Source: Nectonema munidae
Lineage: Eukaryota > Nematomorpha > Nectonematoida > Nectonematidae
Direction of reading: 5' to 3'
NCBI GenBank assembly: GCA_030549495.1
Contig: JAUIRK010000681.1
Location: 92,087-156,086 of the forward strand
DNA: 64,000 nucleotides
The notes under the pieces are model-generated. The model ran no database searches and was not told the DNA's origin. It saw only the letters and a list, made by a program, of their open reading frames with translations. The position numbers were made by a program, and so were the translations under genes. Below, piece by piece: positions 46,801-55,429 of the stretch (position 1 is its first letter; each line of letters opens with the position of its first letter).

Positions 46801-49800
46801 TGCTAACTTGGTGGTATTTTATTTTTTTTAATGGGTTTTAAAGATAAAAAGAAATATAAAATTTTCACCACATGAAAAAATATTTATAGTAATTTATACG
46901 AAATTTAAATTTAACGCCATCTAAAATTAATATGTTTTTATGAAAAACTTAAGTTGTAACCTTAAACAAGTTATACAAATATAAATTTGAAGTGGATTTC
47001 AAATTTAGAATTTTTTTCTGAGGATTATTTTTGAAACACATGACGTTCGAAAATCATGTTTCTATTATTTCCTTCGCTTTGGGTATTATAGCAAGTCTTT
47101 CATTATTAGCTAATAACAAAACAAACAAGGTATGAATATGTAGTTTTGTGAAAAAACTATATTGTTCAATATTCAAAACTTTGTTTTCATAAATTTGTTT
47201 TCCATAGTGCAAAATATTATATATAAAAAATTAAAAAGAAGAACTATAATATTTTTTTAATTTACAAAGAAAAAAGAAGTAACAAAACAAACAAACGTAT
47301 GATTATGTAGTTTTGTGAAAAAATTATATTGATCACTATTCAAAACTTTGTTTTTATAAATTTATTTTTCTACAGTGCAAAATATTTTATAAAAAGTAAA
47401 AAAGATTAAAAAAATTAGATAAGCTTTTTATATCGATTTGTTGAACAGCGCATGGTTGCGTACTTGAATAAAAAAATGAAGAGAATGTCCTTATTGAATT
47501 TGTGTCATGGTATTATCTGGGTAATAAAAGACACATCATACAACGCAGAAATAAATCAAAATATGATGTCAAACACAAAGAACTCTTACTTGATATTGAT
47601 TTTTTATCGAGAATACGCATGCGGCTAGTGACCTCAATTGTTCCATTGACTACACGAACCATATATAATTGTCTACGCATTTGTTATCTTTTTTCTCACC
47701 AAATTTGGTAAATAATTCCTTAGCATGAATGAATAGTGAAGAATCGCGTATAGATTACACAAAACTCTCTCTCTTGCTTTATTTGTGTATGTGTAATAAT
47801 TCTTCCATTTCTTGACAAGCTTCATTTGGATTTCCTAAGTTACTTCGCAAAATTTTATTATGAGCTTCTCAAGTTTTTATACAAGTAGTGATGAAGGAGA
47901 AACCTCTGGTTCTGACGTTTTTTCAAATAGTGAATATGAAATTCAAAATTCAGTTGATAGCGAAGGGCAAACAGATTCAAGCGATGAAGAAACGGCTCTT
48001 TGCGAAGATGTGTCCCTGTAGCACCAGATGGAACCCAATTTTTTTGGGAACCGAAAGAGATTTGTGGAAGAAGATCATCAACTAATATCATCTCAAGTAG
48101 ACCAGGTCCAAAAGATGCGGCAAAAAATTTGAAAGATCCTTTGAAAATGTTTAATCTTTTTTTCACTGAATCTCTTTTGAACCATATTTTTGTCTGCACA
48201 AAAGAAAGAATGGAAGAAAACTACAAGTAATTTTCTATTAGAAAACATTATTTAGTTAAATTTTTTTTTGTAGAAGTCCTAATTGTTTGTTGGAGAACCT
48301 CAAAAATTTATATGAAAGATTTTCAATGGAACATTTGCTAGCATACTTAGCCTGTATTCTTTACATTGGGCAGTCTAAAGATCAGCAGATTGATGTCAAA
48401 CATCTTTTTTCTGAAAAGTATGGAACCCCTTTTTTAAAAGCTGCAATCAGTAGAGACGTATTCATTCTTATTCGTAACTTTATAAGATTTGATTCAAGAA
48501 CTACAAGAAATAGTTCAGATAAAATAGCTCCGATAAGATACTTACAAAATTTTTTCCTCGAAAACTTTCATAAATATTGGTCACCATCTAATTGCGTTAC
48601 AATTGTCGAGCAGCTCGTCAAGTATAGAGGCAGGTCACCTATAAAAGTATACGACTCATCCAAGCCAGGTCGATATGGTATGAAAATTTATCACTGTGTA
48701 GACTCGTCCAGTTTTTTTGTTTTTTGTAGCGAAATTTATGAAAGTGGTTTAGTAGACAGGGATCATTTTAAACCCAATAATATAGTAAAAAGATTGGTAA
48801 ATATTTCTTGCTTACCGACCGGTATTGGTATTTATGCAGATAGGTTTTTTATGTCCCAGGATTTGTGTAATTGGGCCAAAAATCAAAACTATACAATCTG
48901 TGGTACGGTAAGAAGTAATAGAAGATTCATGCCGCATGTAGTCCGTCCAGCGCATTTAAAAGGTCTGGGTTTGAATGATTGTGAGAGTAGATTTTTGTAT
49001 TCAGAAACCTCTTCGTTAACAGTTTATATACCGGAAAAACATTCTAAAAAAACTTCAAACCAGTCTATGTGTTATCTAGTCAACATCTATCACAAATAGA
49101 TACTTTTGGGCCCAGAAAAAAGCCTCAAACTATTCTAGATTATAATAGGTTTAAATCTGGAGTGGATGTTTTTAACAGAATGGCAAGAAATTACAGCTGT
49201 TATAAGTCTTCTAGACGTTGGACAGTTGCAATTTTTACAAATTTTCTTGATATTGCAGTTAATAATAGCTGGGTAATTATGAGAGCTAATGATTCAGATG
49301 CATACCCGTCAGTTTCAAGAGGAGGAAGAAAATGCTTTATAAAACACCTTTCTCTACTTTTAGCTGAAAAATGCATGTTGATTAGAAGTCAAAGTTCATT
49401 TACTCGCTTATCTACCAGAAACTTATTATCTTTTTACGGGTTTTTTGATGTTGACGAGAACCCAACTACATCAGTTCAACGAAGATATTGCTCTTTTATT
49501 GATTGTAAGCCAAGAAAAAGGGGAACACGAAAATGCAGTGTATGTGGAAAATTCATTTGTAAAAGCCATACTTTATTTATGTGTAAAAAGTGCAGAAACA
49601 CATAATAATTGTAAATATTTACGAATTTTTTATTATAATACTCGTGTGTTGTATTTTTATAATAGTTGAATAAATGTTAGTTCATTTTTTTATATATTTG
49701 AAAAAACTAAATATTAATCTATGATTAATATGCCTTTTTGCATATGAAGTAGCGTTTGTTGAAATAATTTAACAAATAATATAATAGATGAATTTAAAAT

Positions 49801-52800
49801 TTTTTCTTAGATATGTATATCTAATAAGTGTAAACGTTATGGAAGTTCGAATGCAATTTTTATTTTTATTATAGATGACGTTAACTAAAACAAACTCTTT
49901 TTTATTATAGATGGCGTTAATTCTAAAATAAGTTTTTTGATTTTTTTCGTATAAAAAACATGAAAACATATCAAACTGAACAAAAACATTCTTAAAAGGA
50001 CTTTGATATGCTAAAGCTTTATTAAAAAAAAGAAATATACTTTTTTTAAAAATTGGAGTAAAACTCCCATTTAACCGTCCTTAGTGTTGCTCTAAAAAGT
50101 TCCGTCCTGCTAAGGCATTGTATTCTTTACAAGTTGAAATTTTTTCTTTACAAATGAAGCAAAAAATTTTACCACCAACTTCATGAACAAAATATTTTTG
50201 TGACCAATCTTCATTAAATTTGCGATTTTCCGAAGATATTTTTCTTTTTTTATTTTCAATTATATTTTTTGTGGGACTTCAACTTTTTATAAGAAATTGT
50301 TTATCAAAATGCTGAACGAATTAAAATTTACTCCATATTTAATTAGATTGAAAAAAACATTTCAAAAAACAAAAAAAAAGAGAAGAAAAAAATTAATGTG
50401 TCAAAAAAATCATTATATATAATCAAAACAAGTATTCAAAAAAATTTTGGTCAGAAAGTATAAGTTTTGCACTGCTTATCAGAAATATTTTTTTACACAA
50501 ATTTGAAGAGCTTGAAAAGCTTTTACGTAAAATATTATAATTTTTTAAATTTTAAGTTTTTTCTAAGTTAGTAGTTGAAAACATATAGAATTTAGAATTT
50601 TTTTTTAAGATAATGTGAAAACTGGTTAGATAATCATCAAAAAAGAAACTATTATAATATAAAGTATTTGTGTTTTAAAATATCAAAATAAAAAACTTTA
50701 ACAATATCAAAGTAAAAACAAAATTACCTTGTTAAATACATTTATTTTAAGACTGAAAATGATTTATATACGAATTTCACAACTATATAAAAATTTTTGA
50801 TCGGGCCACGGTCAAAATTCGTTCGGGCCGCAGTGCGGTCCGCGGACCAAACCCTGACCTCATGTAAACTGTCCGTTGATAAACTGTCGATAGGCAAAAT
50901 GTTTGTACGTAAACTTTATGGTCACCGCCTCTTCTGGTGATTTTTCCTGTGCGTGTCTTGTAAATTTTTGTAAATGTTTCTCTGAATCCTTTTGGAATCA
51001 TTATGTTAAATAATGAATGTTAATGAAGCCTTTTCTTTATTTAATGATGGAGAATATAATTCTACTCAAATTTTTACCGATCAGAGAGAAAATGTTTTGA
51101 TCACTGATGGAGGGATTGGTGATGAAAATAATGAATCTCACTTGAAATAATCTTTCGGGTGATCAAAATTTAATGCAGCGGGCAAACTTGGTAATAACAA
51201 ATTATGCTGGTAGAAAAGAAATATGTGGAAACAGGCCCGTCGACATGGGGTGAGAGGGCAAGGGTGGGAGCTTCGCACCCCTTCCGGGTTATTTTGCCCC
51301 CTGTAACTCTCTTGAAATATACAAATGTATACACTTTCTTATAGTCCCGGCCACGTTAAAATCAGTGTAGAAAAATGATCATATCGCCTGAAAGAGCTTC
51401 AGAAGGGCAAATAAAACGTATGATTGCCTATTAAAGATGAATTGAAACATGAAATTAAACATACGAAAATAGTAAAGGGTTTTCGTATAAAAAAATAAAC
51501 TCCGTCTCAGAAAACTACGTCGCCCATTTGAATATATAGCGCACGGAAACTATTATATTTCAATGGTTATAAAAACGAATAGATTTGAATTGAATTTAAA
51601 TATTTCCATAATACTATTATATTTATTTATAGTAACAAACAAATAAATTAACTAACCAATTACCTTATAACTGGATTGAGTTCTACTTTTCTGACACCAA
51701 AATTTCCTATTCTGAGTTTTGTGAGACCCAGTTTTCTAGGATCAAGTTTTGGTCAATAATTTTTTAATGTTTTGACATTGGTATTAGGGTTGTACAGCAT
51801 AGCAATAAAGTCGGATAAACGGATAAAGGATATCCGGCTTTTGAAAATTATTTTTCACAACAAAAATCTAATTTTCAAAAATAGAAAAACTTACAAATTG
51901 AAAATAATTTTTGGAATATATCATTTTAATTGAGTAATTAGAGTTCATATTTTTACTAAAGCAAGGAATTTGTTTTTAGGATTTTTTAAATTCTTTTTGT
52001 TCCTTAAAATTTAAGCTTTATTTCTTTTTGTAAAATCTTTAAAATTTTTAATTTTAGACAACGAATACAATTATTTTAAATAAGAGGATAAAAATAAAAT
52101 TGTCAGTTTGATTTTTAATATTTAACTGTATTTTATTTTGAAAGCTTTTTAAAATTCATTCAAATTTTAAATATTTTGTCACTTGTGAAAAAGCATTTAA
52201 GTTTTATGCTAAAAATTTAAAATGAATTGATTTGGAAAAAAATTTAACACATATTTTTCATTTTTAAGTTAAATTAACATTTTAAGTATATTTATTTTGA
52301 ATTGGTAAGTATTAGATAAAAAAAATATTTGTCATGAAAATTTAAATAATTTATATCAAATAATTTTCAGAAAAATGGAAAAAGAAAAATTTACTGGTCA
52401 TCTTTTTATTCATAAATGTTGTTTTCCATTTCTCAATACGTGTAATGAAGTTACGCATAGTTTTATAAAAAATTATATCTTTGTGTTATTGCTCCAAATA
52501 ATAGTCATCCCGCCGAATTATCCCAATATCCAATAAAATGTAAAGTAAAGCGAGATTTCGGATTGCCGAAGAATGGATAAGAAAATTTTAGCTGGATATC
52601 CCGGCCAACCAGATATTTTCCGGTATTCATAGATCCTCTGGAATTTCAATGACGCTTTGAAAGCTTTCACCGACCCTTAAGGGGCAACAGCAGCAGGGGC
52701 AAAAAATTTTCGTGGAAAAAGGCATCATTTAAGTATTTCTACTTTTAAGCGACATCCAAGTTTCCTAAAAAAGAGAAAAAAAAAAAAAAAGTTTCCAAAT

Positions 52801-54977
52801 AAAATTTTTTTTTCTACATTCAAGTTTTCTTTTAAAAGAGACATAATGCAAAAGTTTAAAAGAAATAAAATAAAGAATAAGTAAAAAAACTCAAATTTTA
52901 AATAGACTCATTCATAATCTTTTGCAAGCTTGCCAAAAACAAAATTTTATTATCTTTATAACCACGCTGTTCAAAATTTTAATTGTGAAAGTAAATTTGT
53001 TAAAACTTCTGCAACAAGATGATAAAACTGTAAAACTGTTCTTAAAAAAATGACAATATCAAAATTTATTATAGACTTATAACAATAAACATAGATCAAA
53101 AGTGACTTTGTTATTTAAGAATTGAAATATTGATTTGTCTGCGAAAAAATAAAACAAAAGAACGAATGAAAATACGAATCAAATATCATGTAGTGTGAAT
53201 ATCTATAATTTTCGAATCGTTCAAAATTTTTTTGGCTCATTCATTAGTAAACTAAAGATGAAACAGCCTAAACATTTTTAGTTTGAAACTTTATCTCTGG
53301 GGGACGCATAAATACCTCTCTTTATCTCTGGGGCTAGTAGTTTGTACACATTTGGTCTACAGCCACTAATTTTGAAAATTCCCATTCAAAGTATGTAAAA
53401 TCTGTTGATAAATCTCAATTCAAGCCCTTCATTTAAAAACACTTCAATAATAAACTTCAAATCAATTTTTTCAATTTTGTTCAACTTTAGCTTTTTTTAC
53501 TTTTAGTAAAATTGTTCGGTAAATGCTTATACGAAGAAGAGAATTTTATTTCATGTCTTCAAGATCCCATTTCTGATCGCGAACGTTAAGTTGGGAACAA
53601 CTATTATATAATAATGTATTAAATGCATATGAGTGAAGATACAAGTGTTTGAAAATTGTTAAAATGCTCACATGGTCGGTCCTTCTACCGATGATTTCAG
53701 ATAATGAAATTTAAATTTGGAAGAGCTTCAATAGTCAAAATTAGAATGATAAAAATGCAAAATTATAACTAATGATGGTGTATCTTCTTTAGCTGAAACG
53801 CTATTAAATCATAGGTATTGTATGGATCAGATTAAAGAGATACTTGAGATAGACCTATGCAGGCCCTTAAGATGCAAACATATATCACTCCAAATTGCGC
53901 AAAAAATGGGATCAAGCTTGTTGCTAATGATCCAAAAAAGATACTCAGGAGGAAGATGTACTTTGCACCAAACACATACGCTAGATATCCGCCAGGAATA
54001 GGACTAATACAGAGACCGTAATAAAACGCGCCTAAGATATTTGCAACTTCTTCATTGCTCCAGGTATACTTTTTGTCCTTAAAAAAATAGATTTATCTTT
54101 ATATTCATATTTTAAACACTTTGCCTGCGCTCAAAGAGTTCTAATATTATAAGTTTGCATTGCATAGCAATTCAATTTCTTCAGCATCCTTAGACAGCTT
54201 TACTTTGCGAAGAAATCAATTTCTCACTTATGGTGAGTTAAGAAAGTATTCTTCTTAAGAAAATTAGAAAACTTTTTGAAAATATATGTTCCATAAAATT
54301 ACTTAAAACATTTTCAAGACATGCAATGAAATATAATTTTCCTAGACTCAAATATTAAAAATACGTCTGAATTATTAAAAAATTGTAAACTATAGTGAGA
54401 AATTATTATTGGTATTTCAAACTAAAAATTAATCATGAAAGGTGAATGTTACATTGAAACGTAAATAAATACAAAAATATAGAACTACAAAATTTTAAAT
54501 CATCATCAACGCTGTGCAAAAATGTTATTGAAAAAATGAAGAAAAAGCTTTTTTATTCTTTACAAAAAATTTTTAAGCTGTGCCAAAAAGACACAGAATA
54601 TTTGAAAACAATAAATTGGCGTTGCACTCTTAAAGGTGGGGTAAAGTTAAGAAATCTTTCTAAAAAATAATTAATTAATATTTTATCGCTGAAGCAATTA
54701 AAGTGACCGCTCTTAAGGGGCGCAAATCTAGCGATCTCGGACAAGAGTAAAATCAGGAGCCAAGATACCGTATAAAAGTAAGAGAGCATAGAAGAATTAG
54801 AAAGGGCATGCAAAGAGTCATTGTGGGAGAGCGAGGTAGCGAAGCTTGAATTGGGTAACGCGTGATCAACCATGGCGATAATGGCGACGCTCAATCCACT
54901 TCTAATCATGTAGGAGATGATCAAGCCAGAAAACATTTGAAAGAGAATGAGATGACGTATTCCAATTCCATATTCTT
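31495..54977 (-). CDS. SLC17-family anion transporter gene, seven exons found, 5' end missing
   Basis: Seven minus-strand exons (54977-54769, 54077-53844, 42396-42213, 41593-41463, 36888-36597, 35128-34951, 31802-31495) encode about 510 residues of a 12-helix major facilitator of the SLC17 group (sialin, VGLUT, phosphate-cotransporter-like), which moves organic or inorganic anions across plasma, lysosomal or vesicle membranes. Conserved order: RSGLSVAIIAMV in helix 1, WSNEEVANILGAFYYG, IPGGYLA, RACIGLSQ|GLFLPTQQ, WTPIFERS, SPDLHP, VDLAPSYSG|ILFGIANT. Junctions have GT-AG sites and matching phase except one (see 36597). No start exon was recognised upstream of 54977. Substrate cannot be named from sequence. 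The introns hold transposons but no exon is hit. Confidence 0.88.
32445..32590 (-). mobile_element. tRNA-derived SINE, family 2, copy 2
   Basis: Minus-strand head GGGGGCGTGAGTAAGGTTGG, then GTTAGATACTGG, then B box GGTTCGATCC, and a shared 3' part with CTCATAGTTCGATACAAGC. The same layout is seen at 55277-55428. A partial copy of the head follows at 32681-32716. Confidence 0.75.
32681..32716 (-). mobile_element. Partial SINE family 2 head
   Basis: Minus-strand AAGGGGCGGGATTAAAATTG then GTTAGATACTGGGC repeats the start of the SINE 90 bp away and stops abruptly. Confidence 0.5.
32813..32878 (+). mobile_element. Orphan piggyBac end
   Basis: TTAA followed by CCCTCGCTTGGCGGAC and, 30 bp on, GACGGACTC and CATTTTTTCCGCT. 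This repeats the layout of the left end of piggyBac-A (TTAACCCTCGCACTACGG, GGACTCTATG, ATTTTTTCCGC). No partner end facing it was found nearby, so it is a truncated copy or a solo end. Confidence 0.6.
33240..34500 (-). pseudogene. LINE fragment with reverse transcriptase core and C-terminal part
   Basis: The minus strand contains the catalytic motif YADDCAIF at about 34470-34495 (TATGCTGATGATTGT at 34478-34492), then from 34225 a frame with YYAIFHFKLLYCNFIWSSS and QISLLQKKQNQALKVL, then YKYNLRNNNNLRN. This is the normal order of a CR1/Jockey-like reverse transcriptase end. The 3' untranslated part may reach an AAATAAATAAA-type tail near 33250. It is 5'-truncated and has frame changes between the YADD motif and 34225. 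It lies in the last intron of the SLC17-type gene, in the same orientation. Confidence 0.75.
34951..35128 (-). CDS. SLC17-type transporter, exon 6
   Basis: The acceptor ACTGAAG precedes TATAATATGG and the donor is G|GTTTCT. It encodes YNMVPLLAFTGMCIFLMAAT (helix 9), FLMCVQCFFVGFANAGVIPN (helix 10) and VDLAPSYSG, the SLC17 motif before helix 11. It ends in phase 1 and joins cleanly with the last exon. It starts in phase 0. Confidence 0.88.
35295..35519. mobile_element. 213-bp inverted-repeat element
   Basis: The element at 35301-35513 starts CAGGGGCGGAGAC and ends GCATCCGCCAGGG, imperfect inverted ends, with GTGTTT on both sides (35295-35300 and 35514-35519). The interior is AT-rich. No coding capacity. 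It lies in an intron of the SLC17-type gene. Confidence 0.5.
36597..36888 (-). CDS. SLC17-type transporter, exon 5
   Basis: The acceptor GCAATTAAG gives phase 0 with LAAYQNPPWQSILTSLPFWA, followed by helix 7 (FTITLTSFTWCMYTILIYLP), TFYKDVLHIKITSNGLYSAL, helix 8 and RRSLTAF. The only good donor is GTGAGC after a TTTT run (36597-36600). The exon then has 292 bases, one more than a phase-0 exon needs, while the next exon starts in phase 0. Family alignment (RKLFNSIGFWGP against RRSLTAFYNMVP) shows that no residues are missing. One T is therefore extra, either a sequencing error or a real frameshift. Confidence 0.87.
37259..37280. repeat. (CT)n microsatellite
   Basis: About ten perfect CT dinucleotides in an intron of the SLC17-type gene. 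Confidence 0.8.
38120..39540 (+). other. Unrecognised coding-like block
   Basis: The stretch is clearly less AT-rich than its surroundings and holds three sizeable plus-strand open frames: 38121-38558 (145 codons), 38750-38992 (80 codons, acidic, DEDILNKIVEEMNLDNLDEE) and 39026-39538 (170 codons). I recognise no domain. An acidic Asp/Ser/Glu-rich reading at 39110-39190 resembles the N-terminal parts of some transposases, but not enough for a call. It lies in an intron of the SLC17-type gene on the opposite strand and is probably an unknown element or its remnant. Confidence 0.4.
39264..39312 (+). repeat. Degenerate ACTTTTACT repeats
   Basis: Four to five imperfect copies of CACTTTTACT / CACTTTACACT in a row within the unrecognised block. 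Confidence 0.5.
39529..39554. repeat. (AATT)n microsatellite
   Basis: Six perfect AATT tetranucleotides directly before the tandem duplication at 39579. Confidence 0.85.
39579..39918. repeat. Two near-identical 161-bp direct repeats
   Basis: Copies at 39579-39739 and 39758-39918 are nearly identical, separated by 18 bp. Each starts CCTTTCGGATATCGTGG, has a GC-rich first half with CTACCTGGACTTTCC and ends AT-rich with ATATAAATACATCTGAGTG, including a TATA-like word. The layout, GC-rich part then TATA-like then a short end, resembles an LTR end region, but no retroelement genes adjoin it. It may equally be a plain tandem duplication. It is recent, judged by the identity. Confidence 0.75.
39960..41440. 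other. No gene supported
   Basis: A plus-strand reading at 40095-40190 (SVDELSNVDSNVV, LLNDEDIRQIVND) has a faint likeness to the acidic C-terminal part of pogo/Tigger-like transposases, but the match is too short to call. The rest is AT-rich intron sequence. Confidence 0.35.
41463..41593 (-). CDS. SLC17-type transporter, exon 4
   Basis: The acceptor TTCATTCGCAG and the donor AAG|GTAACG enclose 131 bp: GICGFFWVIMASICMYNSPD (helix 6) and LHPYIHKNEILYIKQNKRQS. The SP..HP.I...E..YI signature is typical of the SLC17 central loop. Phase 1 in, phase 0 out, matching both neighbours. Confidence 0.9.
42213..42396 (-). CDS. SLC17-type transporter, exon 3
   Basis: The acceptor ACAATTTTAG and the donor CAG|GTGAGT enclose 184 bp: GLFLPTQQYLVASWTPIFER, then SGFNSYAMSGVPTGIIISVF, then helix 5 residues ending GGWPSIFYITG. 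This is the segment after the GLSQG motif of SLC17 helix 4. Phases 0 in and 1 out fit the neighbours. Confidence 0.9.
42430..44890. other. Intron DNA, no gene seen
   Basis: AT-rich intron of the SLC17-type gene. A minus-strand open frame at 43748-43945 is unrecognised. G-rich words at 44545-44770 (GGGAGGGGGCGAG, GGGGGGAGAGGGGGC, AGCCCCTGACGG) may be another G-tract element about 220 bp long, with unclear ends. Confidence 0.4.
45075..46716 (-). pseudogene. hAT-B transposase, main part (GTF2IRD2/ZBED-like)
   Basis: The segment begins with KRHYDTIHKKEF, the second half of the BED-like finger. It continues with GGLKVSYLIAQKNVKKGKPM, SLALDESLDQSDIAQLAIFI (catalytic Asp region), GTTTGEDIYNEVKNCL, LTTDGAPSMIGVKNGFV, YHCIIHQ, LNHSEFKNYLNEV and KVRWLSRASTLKRFSALIPE. 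It ends with CEQIFSSMKNIKCSERNRLS and a stop at 45075-45077. Lesions are one frame shift in a T8 run (46068-46075) and two in-frame stops (CAG TAG CAA near 46010; ACA TAA TGC at about 45240). All domains are present, so it is a fairly young copy. The finger is cut by piggyBac-B. Confidence 0.88.
47860..49605 (+). pseudogene. piggyBac-B transposase (PGBD4-like), one catalytic Asp replaced
   Basis: Start ATG 47860; Ser/acidic N-terminus (SDEGETSGSDVFSNSEYEIQ). A frame change near 48000 leads to VAPDGTQFFWEPKEICGRRS. An intron at 48227-48273 (47 bp, GTAATT...TTTGTAG) follows codon ENYK. Then come ERFSMEHLLAYLACILYIGQ, AISRDVFILIRNFIRFDS, TIVEQL, GIYADRFFM (second Asp, 48839-48841) and KSGVDVFNRM (third Asp, 49165-49167). 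The Cys-rich end (CSVCGKFICKSH...CKKC) stops at 49605. The first catalytic Asp of the family, as in TIDEQL of piggyBac-A, is Val here (GTC, 48605-48607). Another frame shift lies in an A7 run (49046-49052). It is unlikely to be active. Confidence 0.9.
48227..48273 (+). other. Intron of piggyBac-B transposase
   Basis: GTAATT donor and TTTTTTTTTGTAG acceptor, 47 bp. Removal joins TAC AA|A AGT as NYK|SPN, the position at which piggyBac-A also has an intron. Confidence 0.75.
50117..50300 (-). pseudogene. hAT-B transposase, N-terminal part of the BED-like finger
   Basis: Minus-strand reading KKRKISSENRKFNEDWSQKY, FVHEVGGKIFCFICKEKIST, CKEYN ends at the piggyBac-B border. This is the usual start of GTF2IRD2-like hAT transposases, with the first Cys pair of the finger; the His pair lies on the other side of the insertion. 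No ATG is seen directly upstream, so the true start may be in a short 5' exon or lost. Confidence 0.8.
51010..53840. other. Intron DNA, no gene supported
   Basis: A G-rich, GGCCCGTCG-containing segment lies at 51230-51305. The stretch 51790-52640 is bracketed by GGATAAAGGATATCCGG and GCTGGATATCCCGGCC, possibly the ends of a non-autonomous element. A short direct repeat TTTATCTCTGGGG occurs at 53288 and 53319. The remainder is AT-rich. Confidence 0.35.
53844..54077 (-). CDS. SLC17-type transporter, exon 2
   Basis: The acceptor TTTTTTTAAG and the donor CAA|GTATCT enclose 234 bp in phase 0-0: DKKYTWSNEEVANILGAFYY, then GLCISPIPGGYLAYVFGAKY (helices 2-3), then SIFFGSLATSLIPFFAQFGV and RACIGLSQ at the start of helix 4. 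The W-S-x-E-E-x-x-x-I-L-G-A-F-x-Y-G and I-P-G-G motifs are diagnostic for SLC17. The usual Gln before IPGG is replaced by Pro. Confidence 0.92.
54769..54977 (-). CDS. SLC17-type transporter, first exon found
   Basis: The acceptor TTTCATTTCAG and the donor ACG|GTATCT enclose 209 bp: helix 1 (HLILFQMFSGLIISYMIRSG then LSVAIIAMV), followed by an extracellular or luminal loop rich in N-glycosylation sequons (NSS, NDS, NSS). It starts in phase 1, so one more coding exon with the start codon must precede it. I could not identify it between 54977 and 64000. The frame stays open leftward past the acceptor to 55047 but contains no ATG, so an unspliced start there is unlikely. Confidence 0.88.
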
Positions 54978-55276
54978 CTGAAATGAAAGATAGACGTGTA
55001 TTAAATTCTAAACCACAGCCTTCGAGGTAAGAAACGCAAACACTCAAAATTAATGTTTACCAAAAATGTGGCTGAAATGAGATCTGACAAGTTTATGCCA
55101 TTATTTAATAAAAAAAGTGAACAATATATTTACTTATGCGATATGACTAACAAATCATTTTTAAAATAAAAATTTTCTACACATTTAATATTCACAAACT
55201 CGGTTTTTCTTCAGTTGTGTAGTGAGCATTTAAAAACTTCTCTCAACTTTCCTTATTGAAAAGTTCGATGACTAAT

Positions 55277-55428
55277 TTATAGTAAAGGCACCGTAGGTTG
55301 TTTTCAGGGAGAAGTCACAATTGCGCGGCTTATATCGAAAAATGAGGAAAAGAATCTTGAAGCGGAATCGAACGCAACACATTGAGCTATCGAAGCACAG
55401 GATCTAACCAAGCTTACCCACTCCCCCA
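55277..55428 (-). mobile_element. tRNA-derived SINE, family 2, copy 3
   Basis: Minus-strand head GGGGGAGTGGGTAAGCTTGG, then GTTAGATCCTGTGC, a B-box-like GCGTTCGATTCC, then CTCATTTTTCGATATAAGCC, matching the copy at 32445-32590 over its whole length. Confidence 0.7.
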
Positions 55429-55429
55429 C

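Larger units (their letters stand above)
46713..50116 (+). mobile_element. piggyBac-B, nested in the zinc-finger codons of hAT-B
   Basis: The element spans 46717-50116 (3400 bp). Left end CCTTAGAAGGACGGAGT, right end on the other strand CCTTAGCAGGACGGAAC. TTAA stands at 46713-46716 on the left. On the right the element is followed at once by CATTG, with no second TTAA. A second copy of the end word (CCGTCCTTAG) lies 30 bp inside the right end. The transposase is on the plus strand (47860-49605). The host reading GAATACAATG...TTAAACGTCAC shows that it hit the codons EYN-V-KRHYD of hAT-B. Confidence 0.88.
44920..50856 (-). mobile_element. hAT transposon (hAT-B, GTF2IRD2-like) interrupted by piggyBac-B
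   Basis: The left end reads CAGGGTTGTCCAACC and the right end, on the other strand, CAGGGTTTGGTCC. Inside each end lie GGGCCAAAT or GGGCCGCA words typical of this hAT group. The flanking 8-mers (CTCTAAAC, ACCTCATG) do not match, so either the duplication has decayed or the ends are slightly off. Without the inserted piggyBac (46717-50116) the element would be about 2.5 kb. It sits in the largest intron of the SLC17-type gene in the same orientation. Confidence 0.8.

Noticed and set aside
44912-50864. 8-bp target duplication for hAT-B
   Set aside because: CTCTAAAC and ACCTCATG do not match, even with small shifts of the ends.
54978-55047. Unspliced N-terminal extension of the SLC17-type exon
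   Set aside because: The frame stays open but has no ATG, and a good acceptor TTTCATTTCAG sits at the exon border, so an upstream exon is more likely.
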